Assembly (NCBI GenBank): GCA_021813835.1
Contig: JAKAJJ010000035.1
Location: 1-6,442, forward strand
Length of the DNA stretch: 6,442 nucleotides
Direction of reading: 5' to 3'
From: a bacterium
GTDB lineage: Bacteria; Patescibacteriota; Minisyncoccia; Phycocordibacterales; Phycocordibacteraceae
The stretch's first letter is position 1; every line of letters starts with the position of its first letter. A program made the translations under genes and the position numbers. Under the pieces are notes generated by a model, which did not search any database, was not told the DNA's origin, and saw only the letters and a list, made by a program, of their open reading frames with translations. Positions 1 to 4,876 of this stretch are shown here, one piece after another.

Positions 1-122
1 AAGGCGCGCGTCGGCTCGCCCGGGGGCCCCGTGAATTCCGGCAGGGCGTGGTAGGCGCGATGGATGATCGCGTGCGCGTCGAGTAGCACGAGCCGTTTTT
101 TGCGCTTAGAGCGGAGGGTCAT
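1..122 (-). CDS. polA: DNA polymerase I, N-terminal 5'-nuclease domain (partial, cut by window edge)
   Basis: Only the first 40 codons are present, read leftward from the ATG at 122. After a basic start (MTLRSKRKKR) comes LVLLDAHAIIHRAYHALP, then a Gly/Pro-rich turn and EPTRA. This fits the N-terminal strand of the FEN/PolA 5'-3' exonuclease family, where the consensus is roughly LLIDGxxxxxRAYHALP followed by GxPTNA. Asp15 would be the first metal-binding aspartate. PolA removes RNA primers and fills gaps during replication and repair. The start lies inside the 3' end of tsaE (17-bp overlap), so the two genes are probably co-transcribed and translationally coupled. No Shine-Dalgarno sequence precedes it. 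The polymerase domain is off the window, so a stand-alone 5'-3' exonuclease is the main alternative. Confidence 0.72.
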   Translation of the reverse strand, partial: MTLRSKRKKRLVLLDAHAIIHRAYHALPEFTGPPGEPTRA

Positions 123-549
123 AGGAAAGGGAGCGCCCGCCGTCCGGAAGCGCGGCAAGCGCCGCGCGGACGGCGGGCGGCGGGAGGGCGGCCGCGACGC
201 GCTCCGGCCACTCGAGCATAACGAGGTTCCCCGCGTCGCGCATAAGCCCGGTGAAACCGAGCGCGGCGAGGTCGCCGCCCGATTCGAGCCGGTAGGCGTC
301 GATGTGCACGAGACGCCGGAACGGCCGGTCGGAGGGCAGCTGGTAGACCTTCTCCAAAACGAAAGTCGGGCTCGTGACTTCTTCCTCGACGCCGAGAGCG
401 CGCGCCGCCGCCTTCACGAATGCCGTTTTCCCCGCCCCGAGCTCCCCCGAAAGGGTGACGAGGGTCGCTCCGCCCGCGCGCGGGCGGAGCGACCGCGCAG
501 CCCGGGCCGCTTCCGCCTCGAACGCCGCGAGCGCCGCAAAAGTCGCCAT
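106..549 (-). CDS. tsaE: tRNA threonylcarbamoyladenosine biosynthesis ATPase TsaE
   Basis: This 147-residue protein matches the usual TsaE length of about 130-160. The P-loop GELGAGKT is at residues 35-42, TSPTF at 59-63 follows the family pattern, HIDAYRL is at 82-88 and LEWPER at 112-117. TsaE is the cytoplasmic ATPase that works with TsaB and TsaD to place threonylcarbamoyl on A37 of ANN-decoding tRNAs, a modification nearly universal in bacteria. The start at 549 (MATFAAL) was chosen because the reading frame upstream runs into the divergent ATPase gene and because an extended -10 on this strand ends only 7 bases before this ATG. The 3' end overlaps the polA start by 17 bp, suggesting a tsaE-polA operon. 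Family assignment is firm. Promoter and operon are inferred. Confidence 0.93.
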   Translation of the reverse strand: MATFAALAAFEAEAARAARSLRPRAGGATLVTLSGELGAGKTAFVKAAARALGVEEEVTSPTFVLEKVYQLPSDRPFRRLVHIDAYRLESGGDLAALGFTGLMRDAGNLVMLEWPERVAAALPPPAVRAALAALPDGGRSLSYDPPL

Positions 550-556
550 AGGCGCT

Positions 557-566
557 ATGGTACCAT
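557..566. promoter_or_regulatory. Palindromic bidirectional extended -10 element shared by tsaE and the pilB-type gene
   Basis: The 10-mer ATGGTACCAT is a perfect palindrome, so TGGTACCAT (an extended -10 of the form TGnTAnnAT) reads on both strands. Rightward, the hexamer ends 8 bases before the ATG at 575. Leftward, it ends 7 bases before the ATG at 549. With normal 6-9 base spacing from -10 to +1, both transcripts would begin at or next to their start codons. No convincing -35 is seen on either side. The sequence is directly visible. Promoter function is inferred. Confidence 0.6.
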
Positions 567-574
567 CTGCCCTA

Positions 575-2251
575 ATGGATCTCCCGTTCAACCCCGCCGA
601 CGAGGAGGCGAAGCTCGCCCGGATACGCGAGCGCGAGGAAGAAGACGTCGCGCGCGTCTTGTCCGAAAAGTACGGGATGACGTACGCCGACCTCTCCCTC
701 ACGGACATCGATGCGGACGCGCTGCGCCTCATCCCCGAGGCGGACGCGCGGGCGGCGGAAGCGGCGGCATTCGCGCATGCCGCAAAAGAGCTCTCGCTCG
801 CGGTACGCAACCCGAACAATCCCGCGCTCGCAAAGGTTACCGGCGGCCTTGCGGAGCGCGGTTTCTCCGTGCGGGAATTCCTCGTGTCGGGGAAAAGCTT
901 GGACCGGGCGCTCGCGCGCTACGCCGATCTTTCCTATGCCGCCGGATCGAGAGCGGGCGTTTTTACGGTCGCGCGCGACGTTCTCGAGAAACTCGCGGAG
1001 GCAAGCGGGACGCGCGCGGCGCTGTCGGCGGAGCTCGATGCCGTCGCCGCGGAAAAATCGCTCGAGCGCGTCTCGCATATCTTCGAGGCCGTTCTCGCGG
1101 GCGCGTTTACGCTGCGCGCCTCCGACATCCACTTCGAGCCGGAAGGAGAAAAGACCCGTCTGCGCCTGCGCATCGACGGCCTCCTGACCGATGTCTACTT
1201 TTTCGATCCCGCGACGTACCGCCAGCTCGCCTCGCGCGTCAAGCTCCTCTCCGGCGTGAAATTGAACGTGAGCAACCGCGCGCAGGACGGCCGCTTCAGC
1301 GTCTCCCGCGGCGCGGGAGACGCGATAGAGGTGCGCGCCTCGTTCATCCCCGGCAACTATGGCGAATCGATCGTGCTGCGCCTTCTCGACCCCGCGACGA
1401 CCCAGGTCGCCTATACGGAGCTCGGCATCAACCCGAAACTCCTCGCGCGCCTCGAAAAAGAAATCCGGCGGCCGAACGGAATGCTCCTGACGACGGGGCC
1501 GACGGGGAGCGGAAAGACGACGACCCTGTATTCTTTCCTGCGCGAAATCCATCGTCCGGAAATCAAGATCATCACCATCGAGGACCCGATCGAGTACCAC
1601 CTGGGCGGCATCGTCCAGACGCAGGTCGAGGGCGAAAAATACACTTTCGCCGAGGGCCTGCGGTCGATCGTCCGCCAGGATCCGGACGTGATCATGGTCG
1701 GCGAGATCCGCGACGGCGATACCGCCGGCATCGCGATCCAGGCCGCACTCACCGGCCACTTCGTGTTCTCCACGCTCCACACGAACGACGCCGCCGGAAC
1801 GTTCCCGCGCCTCGCGGACCTCGGCGCGGACCCGAAATCGTTCGGTTCGGCCATCACCGTCTCGATGGCCCAGCGGCTCGTCCGCCGCCTCGACCCGGCC
1901 GCGAAAAAAGAGCGTCCGCTCACCGACGAGGAAAAGCGGATGATCCAGAAGGTATTCGAGCCGCTCGCGGATAAGAGTTTGATCCCGGGAAAGATCGAGA
2001 CCGCGTGGGAACCGGCGCCGACGAGCGACGACGACACCGGCTACCGGGGCCGCATCGGCCTCTACGAGGCGATTTTTATGGACGACGAACTCGCCGCTTT
2101 CCTGCGCGACAACCCGCCTTCCCATGACGTCGCGAAGGCGGCCGCCAAGCAGGGCTACCTTACGATGGCGCAGGACGGCGTCATCAAAGCGCTCGCCGGC
2201 GTCACGTCCCTTGCGGAAGTCGCCGATACGGTCGACCTTCCGCGAGCATGA
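575..2251 (+). CDS. pilB: Type IV pilus assembly / type II secretion ATPase (PilB/GspE family)
   Basis: This 558-residue cytoplasmic hexameric ATPase powers pilus extension or pseudopilus assembly at the inner membrane. Residues 1 to about 110 probably form the N-terminal MshEN-like domain. The central N2 domain carries ASDIHFEP (182-189), and the RecA-like core has Walker A GPTGSGKT (308-315), Asp box IEDPIEY (335-341), Walker B VIMVGEIRD (372-380) and His box TGHFVFSTLHTNDA (393-406). GYRGRIGLYEA (489-499) is the conserved C-terminal segment. PilB/GspE proteins normally carry a tetracysteine zinc site between the QRL motif and this segment. Here it is replaced by a charged stretch (about 440-488), and the whole protein contains no cysteine. 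The start at 575 is preferred over the ATG at 557, which lies inside the -10 palindrome. PilT is unlikely because of the long N-terminal region. PilB versus GspE cannot be settled without the neighbouring pilus genes. Confidence 0.9.
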   Translation: MDLPFNPADEEAKLARIREREEEDVARVLSEKYGMTYADLSLTDIDADALRLIPEADARAAEAAAFAHAAKELSLAVRNPNNPALAKVTGGLAERGFSVREFLVSGKSLDRALARYADLSYAAGSRAGVFTVARDVLEKLAEASGTRAALSAELDAVAAEKSLERVSHIFEAVLAGAFTLRASDIHFEPEGEKTRLRLRIDGLLTDVYFFDPATYRQLASRVKLLSGVKLNVSNRAQDGRFSVSRGAGDAIEVRASFIPGNYGESIVLRLLDPATTQVAYTELGINPKLLARLEKEIRRPNGMLLTTGPTGSGKTTTLYSFLREIHRPEIKIITIEDPIEYHLGGIVQTQVEGEKYTFAEGLRSIVRQDPDVIMVGEIRDGDTAGIAIQAALTGHFVFSTLHTNDAAGTFPRLADLGADPKSFGSAITVSMAQRLVRRLDPAAKKERPLTDEEKRMIQKVFEPLADKSLIPGKIETAWEPAPTSDDDTGYRGRIGLYEAIFMDDELAAFLRDNPPSHDVAKAAAKQGYLTMAQDGVIKALAGVTSLAEVADTVDLPRA

Positions 2252-2721
2252 AATTCTTAAAAAGAAACCCGTTGATCCTCGTTCTTCTTGGAATTATTCT
2301 TGTGCTTGGTCCAATATTCTTTTTCCACACACAATCACCACTTCTCTTCTTTTTTGGAATTTTACTTATACCCATTGGACTTGTTCTGTATGTTCGTATC
2401 GTTGGCACCATTACTGATTTAACGGTAAATGAAAACGTGACGGGAGCTAGAATAGCTGGATTGATTTCTTTTTTTGAATTTCTATCGGTGATAGGGATTT
2501 TGATTTGGCCGATAGCTCTTTTTGAAATTGGAGTCAGCTACCCAAGTCCGAGTGAGGTTATACAGGAACTTACTTTATATGCAATGCCGGCTATTTTAAC
2601 AGCCCTCCTCATCACTCACTTCTGTCAGAAAAAATACCCGAGAATAGCGCTTGGTGCACTTGTGATACCCTTCCTCATTCTCACGGCGGTGTTAATTGGC
2701 CTCTTCTCCCATCTATATTAA
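2248..2721 (+). CDS. Hypothetical multi-pass membrane protein, AT-rich gene
   Basis: I do not recognise this 157-residue protein. It is very hydrophobic, with about five likely membrane segments (roughly residues 8-26, 31-54, 69-95, 107-125 and 131-154) and a basic N-terminus (MKFLKRN) that suggests an inside start. A short polar loop with TDLTVNENVTGAR lies at about 56-68. No catalytic motif is apparent. Its ATG overlaps the ATPase stop as ATGA (2248-2251), so translation is probably coupled. Base use is strikingly different: bases 2281-2340 contain 22 G/C of 60, against 40 of 60 at 1681-1740 in the upstream gene, and the shift is at synonymous positions too (CTT, ATT, GGA instead of CTC, ATC, GGC). 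This points to recent acquisition. The stop codon touches the terminator of the convergent RNA gene. Confidence 0.75.
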   Translation: MKFLKRNPLILVLLGIILVLGPIFFFHTQSPLLFFFGILLIPIGLVLYVRIVGTITDLTVNENVTGARIAGLISFFEFLSVIGILIWPIALFEIGVSYPSPSEVIQELTLYAMPAILTALLITHFCQKKYPRIALGALVIPFLILTAVLIGLFSHLY

Positions 2722-2757
2722 AAACAAAATCCCGTCCATATGGGGGCATATGAGCGG
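2720..2757 (-). terminator. Intrinsic terminator of the leftward RNA
   Basis: Read on the minus strand, CAUAUG, loop CCCC, CAUAUG (2752-2737) forms a 6-bp stem. It extends outward through a G-U pair, one C-A mismatch and three more G-C pairs (2757-2753 with 2736-2732). The hairpin is followed by GA and then UUUUGUUUUU down to 2720. The plus strand has no U-tract after the hairpin, so the signal is directional. It ends at the stop codon of the convergent membrane-protein gene. Confidence 0.65.
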
Positions 2758-2967
2758 TCGTTCGGCGCAGAACGGCGTGGAATTACCCACACCGTTCCGG
2801 CCTCTCTTCCCGCCCATACTCCTCCAGGCGAAACCCGCGATGAAGCGGGTGAGACGAGACACCTGAGGGAAATCCCAGCACGCGCCGCCGGAGCGGCGGA
2901 CCAGAAAGTCCTTGGGGAGACGCCTGAAGCCGTCAAGCCTGCCTAGAGGAGTATGAACAGGAACTGT
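2720..2967 (-). ncRNA. Candidate structured non-coding RNA, about 245 nt, leftward, family unknown
   Basis: No credible protein lies here, but the stretch is rich in helices. A perfect 10-bp helix pairs 2815-2824 with 2946-2955, and CAGGC/GCCUG (2825-2829 with 2937-2941) continues it after a 4-nt bulge. Inside are hairpins 2833-2838/2845-2850 (6 bp) and 2883-2888/2893-2898 (6 bp). Further 3' on the minus strand is an 11-bp hairpin, 2770-2780/2787-2797. The minus strand is favoured for four reasons: the second hairpin has a cUCCGg (UNCG-type) loop there, the 11-bp hairpin has a G-U pair there instead of a C-A mismatch, a TTGACA/TAACAT promoter lies upstream, and an intrinsic terminator with a U-tract ends it. 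One alternative 7-bp pairing (2862-2868/2910-2916) works only on the plus strand. I see no signature of RNase P, tmRNA, SRP, 6S or 5S RNA. Ends are estimated from promoter and terminator. Confidence 0.55.
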
Positions 2968-2973
2968 GCTAGA

Positions 2974-3001
2974 ATGTTAGCATATCATATTCCTATGTCA
3001 A
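2974..3001 (-). promoter_or_regulatory. Strong-looking promoter for the leftward RNA
   Basis: On the minus strand, TTGACA (bases 3001-2996, exact consensus) is followed by a 16-bp spacer and TAACAT (2979-2974), with an upstream TG giving the extended form TGCTAACAT. The predicted start of transcription is near 2966-2967. This is the only promoter in the window where I see both a consensus -35 and an extended -10, which suits an abundant stable RNA. The -35 box overlaps the ruvB start codon. Confidence 0.6.
2975..2983 (+). promoter_or_regulatory. Extended -10 element for ruvB
   Basis: TGTTAGCAT has the form TGnTAnnAT and its hexamer ends 11 bases before the ruvB ATG at 2995. A second candidate, TGCTAGAAT at 2967-2975, lies 8 bases further upstream. 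Either would give a leader of only a few bases. No -35 consensus is seen on this strand. The element lies over the -10 of the leftward RNA promoter, so the two directions may compete for polymerase. Confidence 0.5.
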
Positions 3002-3984
3002 CCCCTCCGAAATCCGACGCCGCGCCGCAGACGCTCGATGCGGCGCTCCGCCCGTCCCGGTGGGACGAGTACGTCGGCCAGACGCAGGTGAAGGAGAATG
3101 TGCGCATCGCCATTGATGCCGCGAAAAAGCGCGGCGGGATGCCCGAGCACCTCCTCTTCTACGGGCCGCCGGGCGTCGGCAAGACGACGCTCTCGCACCT
3201 GGTGGCCGCCGCGCTCGGCGCGCCTTTGAAAAACACTTCGGGCGTCGCCATCGAGCGCGCCGCGGACCTCGCCGCCATTCTCACGAACCTCGAGCCGGGA
3301 ACCGTACTCTTCATCGACGAAATCCACCGCCTCTCGCGCAAAATCGAGGAACTTCTCTACCCCGCGCTCGAGAGCTTCCACCTCGACCTCGTGCTCGGGA
3401 AGGGCCCCTCCGCGCGCACCGTCGAGCTCGCGCTTCCGCCGTTCACGCTCATCGGCGCGACGACGCGCGTCGCCGAACTCTCGGGCCCCTTGCGCTCGCG
3501 CTTCGGCGGCGGCGTTTACCAGCTCGATTTCTACAGCGACGACGAGGTGCGCGCCATCATCCGCCGCTCGGCGGCGCTCCTCGGGCTCCGCGCGCCGGAC
3601 GAGGTCATCGAGCGCATCGCCGCGCGCAGCCGCGCGACGCCGCGCACCGCGAATTCGCTCCTGAAACGCGTCCGCGACTACGCCGAGGTGCACGACCGGC
3701 CGCTTACTGCCGCGCTCTGCGACGAGGCGTGCACCCTCTTCGGCATCGATGCCCTCGGCCTCACGAAAGACGACCGCCGGTACCTCGCCGCTCTCGAAAA
3801 GGGGTTCCGCGGCGGCCCGGCCGGCGTGCGCGCTCTCGCCGCGACCCTTCATGAGGATACGGATACCGTCGAACACGTGTACGAGCCGTATTTATTGCGC
3901 CTCGGCTTCATCGAACGCTCGCCGCGCGGCCGCATCCTCGCTCCCTCCGGGCGCGGCTACCTGGGCGGCGAACATCCCCTGTGA
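2995..3984 (+). CDS. ruvB: Holliday junction branch migration DNA helicase RuvB
   Basis: This 329-residue AAA+ ATPase is the usual RuvB length. It shows Walker A GPPGVGKT (57-64), Walker B FIDEIH (106-111), sensor 1 GATTR (154-158), the arginine-finger segment GPLRSRF (164-170), a sensor 2 region RATPRTANSLLKR (213-225), and a C-terminal winged helix with VYEPYLLRLGFIERSPRGR (295-313). RuvB hexamers on RuvA-bound four-way junctions drive branch migration during recombinational repair. The start at 2995 (MSTPPKS) is preferred over in-frame ATGs at 2953 and 2974: the first lies in a predicted RNA helix, the second overlaps the -10 region, and 2995 sits just after the promoter. yebC follows after 12 bp. 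ruvA is not in the window, so it must lie elsewhere or be absent. Confidence 0.97.
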   Translation: MSTPPKSDAAPQTLDAALRPSRWDEYVGQTQVKENVRIAIDAAKKRGGMPEHLLFYGPPGVGKTTLSHLVAAALGAPLKNTSGVAIERAADLAAILTNLEPGTVLFIDEIHRLSRKIEELLYPALESFHLDLVLGKGPSARTVELALPPFTLIGATTRVAELSGPLRSRFGGGVYQLDFYSDDEVRAIIRRSAALLGLRAPDEVIERIAARSRATPRTANSLLKRVRDYAEVHDRPLTAALCDEACTLFGIDALGLTKDDRRYLAALEKGFRGGPAGVRALAATLHEDTDTVEHVYEPYLLRLGFIERSPRGRILAPSGRGYLGGEHPL

Positions 3985-3990
3985 TAGGTT
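3982..3990 (+). promoter_or_regulatory. Possible extended -10 element for yebC
   Basis: TGATAGGTT overlaps the ruvB stop codon and fits TGnTAnnnT. Its hexamer ends 6 bases before the yebC ATG at 3997. It resembles the other leaderless-type elements here but is a weaker match, and yebC could simply be read from the ruvB transcript. Confidence 0.3.
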
Positions 3991-3996
3991 TTCATA

Positions 3997-4563
3997 ATGG
4001 CGGGACACAGCAAATGGGCGCAGATAAAGCGCCAGAAAAGCGCAACGGATGCGGCGCGCTCGCGCATCTTCGCGCGCTACGCGCGCCTCATCGCGCTTGA
4101 ATCGAAAAAGGCGGGCGGGAGCGCGGCGGCTCCGGCGCTCGCCGCCGTCATCGCGCGGGCGAAAGCCGCGAATATGCCGAAAGACAACATCGAACGCGCC
4201 GTCGCGCGCGGCGCCTCGAAAGACGCCGGTGAGACCGAGCAGGTCGTGTACGAGGCCTACGGACCGGCCGGCATCGCCCTCCTCATCGACGCCCTCACCG
4301 ACAGCAAGAACCGGACGACGCAGGAGGTGAAGCGCCTGCTCGCGAAGCAGGGCGCCCAGCTCGCGGCGCCCGGCGCGGCGGGCTGGGCGTTTACAAAAAC
4401 CGGAACCGACTATGTCCCGAAGGAGCCCTTGATTGACGTTGCGGGCGCCGACGAAGAGAAACTTCGGGCGATTCTCGAGGCGCTCGACGAGCACGAGGAC
4501 GTCCAGCAGGTATTCACCAATGCGCGGGGATACGAAGACACCGGGGACCAGGCGCGGATATGA
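3997..4563 (+). CDS. yebC: YebC/TACO1 family protein, shortened form
   Basis: The 188-residue product begins MAGHSKWAQIKRQKSATDA, the hallmark of YebC/TACO1, and carries KDNIERAVARG (62-72), YEAYGPAG (85-92), DSKNRTTQEVK (102-112) and FTKTG (132-136). It then jumps almost directly to the family's C-terminal part (VPKEPL at 140-145, LDEHEDVQQVFTNA at 163-176). E. coli YebC has about 246 residues. About 55-65 residues between the FSKKG-like motif and the VP motif are missing, roughly the third domain of the known structures. The family has been annotated as transcriptional regulators, but recent work points to a ribosome-associated role relieving stalls at proline-rich stretches. yebC commonly neighbours ruv genes, as here. 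No frameshift or stop explains the shortness, so it is probably a genuine compact variant. Confidence 0.93.
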   Translation: MAGHSKWAQIKRQKSATDAARSRIFARYARLIALESKKAGGSAAAPALAAVIARAKAANMPKDNIERAVARGASKDAGETEQVVYEAYGPAGIALLIDALTDSKNRTTQEVKRLLAKQGAQLAAPGAAGWAFTKTGTDYVPKEPLIDVAGADEEKLRAILEALDEHEDVQQVFTNARGYEDTGDQARI

Positions 4564-4573
4564 CCCGACACAC

Positions 4574-4579
4574 TATAAT
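4574..4579 (+). promoter_or_regulatory. Consensus -10 (TATAAT) for the GIY-YIG gene
   Basis: An exact TATAAT lies 11 bases after the yebC stop and 18 bases before the ATG at 4598, giving an expected leader of about 10-12 bases. No good -35 is present about 17 bp upstream. Its last bases overlap the left arm of the inverted repeat that starts at 4577. Confidence 0.55.
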
Positions 4580-4586
4580 GGCCTTG
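4577..4586 (+). repeat. Left arm of 10-bp inverted repeat bounding the GIY-YIG gene
   Basis: AATGGCCTTG here is the exact reverse complement of CAAGGCCATT at 4850-4859. The two arms enclose almost the whole GIY-YIG gene, 283 bp end to end. The arm lies between the -10 and the start codon. A 10-bp match can arise by chance, so mobile-element significance is uncertain. Confidence 0.45.
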
Positions 4587-4597
4587 CGAAACGACTC

Positions 4598-4876
4598 ATG
4601 TACTACGTATACGTTTTGTTAAGCAAAAGTGATGGTCATTTATACACGGGATATGCCGAAGACCTGAGGCGTCGTTTCGCGGAACATCTTGCAGGCAAGG
4701 TTCGATCGACGAGTTATCGAAAACCACTGCAGTTGATATATTACGAGAGCTATATGTCGCAGGCCGATGCAAAAGCGAGAGAATTTCGTCTCAAAACGTC
4801 CCAGGGTGCCCGCACGGCATTAAAGCGACGCTTATCCAACGGCCTGCGACAAGGCCATTTCGTGTGGCGGGTATGA
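4598..4876 (+). CDS. Small GIY-YIG domain nuclease family protein (UPF0213-like)
   Basis: A 92-residue single-domain protein. MYYVYVLLS (1-9) is the GIY strand (VYV in place of GIY), YTG at 16-18 is the YIG element, RRRFAEH (24-30) holds the conserved arginine and histidine, and LIYYE (46-50) supplies the catalytic glutamate. All active-site positions look intact. Proteins of this UPF0213/YhbQ type are probable small DNA endonucleases of poorly known role, frequent in Patescibacteria. The start at 4598 gives the canonical N-terminus. The frame is open upstream to 4433, but only as a shadow inside yebC. The last four bases overlap ruvC as ATGA. Base composition is lower than its neighbours (29 G/C of 60 at 4621-4680), and the gene splits yebC from ruvC, which suggests insertion. 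The C-terminal tail GLRQGHFVWRV (82-92) is encoded by DNA that includes the right repeat arm. Confidence 0.9.
   Translation: MYYVYVLLSKSDGHLYTGYAEDLRRRFAEHLAGKVRSTSYRKPLQLIYYESYMSQADAKAREFRLKTSQGARTALKRRLSNGLRQGHFVWRV
4841..4859 (+). repeat. Right arm of the inverted repeat, with a local hairpin
   Basis: CAAGGCCATT at 4850-4859 is the inverse of the arm at 4577-4586. The adjoining bases also form a local hairpin: GGCCT (4841-4845), loop GCGACA, AGGCC (4852-4856). GGCCTGCGA at 4841-4849 additionally resembles GGCCTTGCGA of the left arm in direct orientation. The arm is inside the nuclease gene, 14 bases before the ruvC start. Confidence 0.45.

Noticed and set aside
557..574. Upstream in-frame ATG at 557 as start of the ATPase
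   Set aside because: It is part of the palindromic -10 element, and the ATG at 575 fits both the promoter spacing and the expected N-terminus.
64..1974. Long open frame on the plus strand (636 codons)
   Set aside because: Its product is arginine/proline/glycine-rich low-complexity sequence, and it runs antisense to tsaE and out of frame over the ATPase gene. It is a shadow of high G/C content.
2248..2721. Membrane gene as a known type IV pilus component
   Set aside because: It lacks a prepilin cleavage motif and does not resemble the PilC platform in length or sequence. Adjacency to the ATPase alone is not enough.
2718..2946. Small open frames on both strands in the gap before ruvB (68 and 72 codons)
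   Set aside because: Their composition is random-looking, they lack promoters or start signals, and they cross the RNA helices and terminator.
2720..2967. Identity of the RNA as RNase P, tmRNA, SRP, 6S or 5S RNA
   Set aside because: I looked for the conserved RNase P GAGGAAAGUCC and ACAGAA elements, tmRNA ends and tag, the SRP GGAAGGAAGCAG loop and the 5S CCGAAC loop on both strands and found none. GAAAGUCC at 2904-2911 is only a partial, misplaced match. 6S has no short sequence signature, but the branched fold is not the long rod with a central bubble.
2953..2994. Upstream ruvB starts at 2953 and 2974
   Set aside because: The first lies within a predicted RNA helix, the second overlaps the -10 region, and the added residues resemble nothing in RuvB.
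4433..4597. Longer GIY-YIG product starting at 4433
   Set aside because: This part overlaps yebC out of frame, and the family N-terminus begins at 4598.
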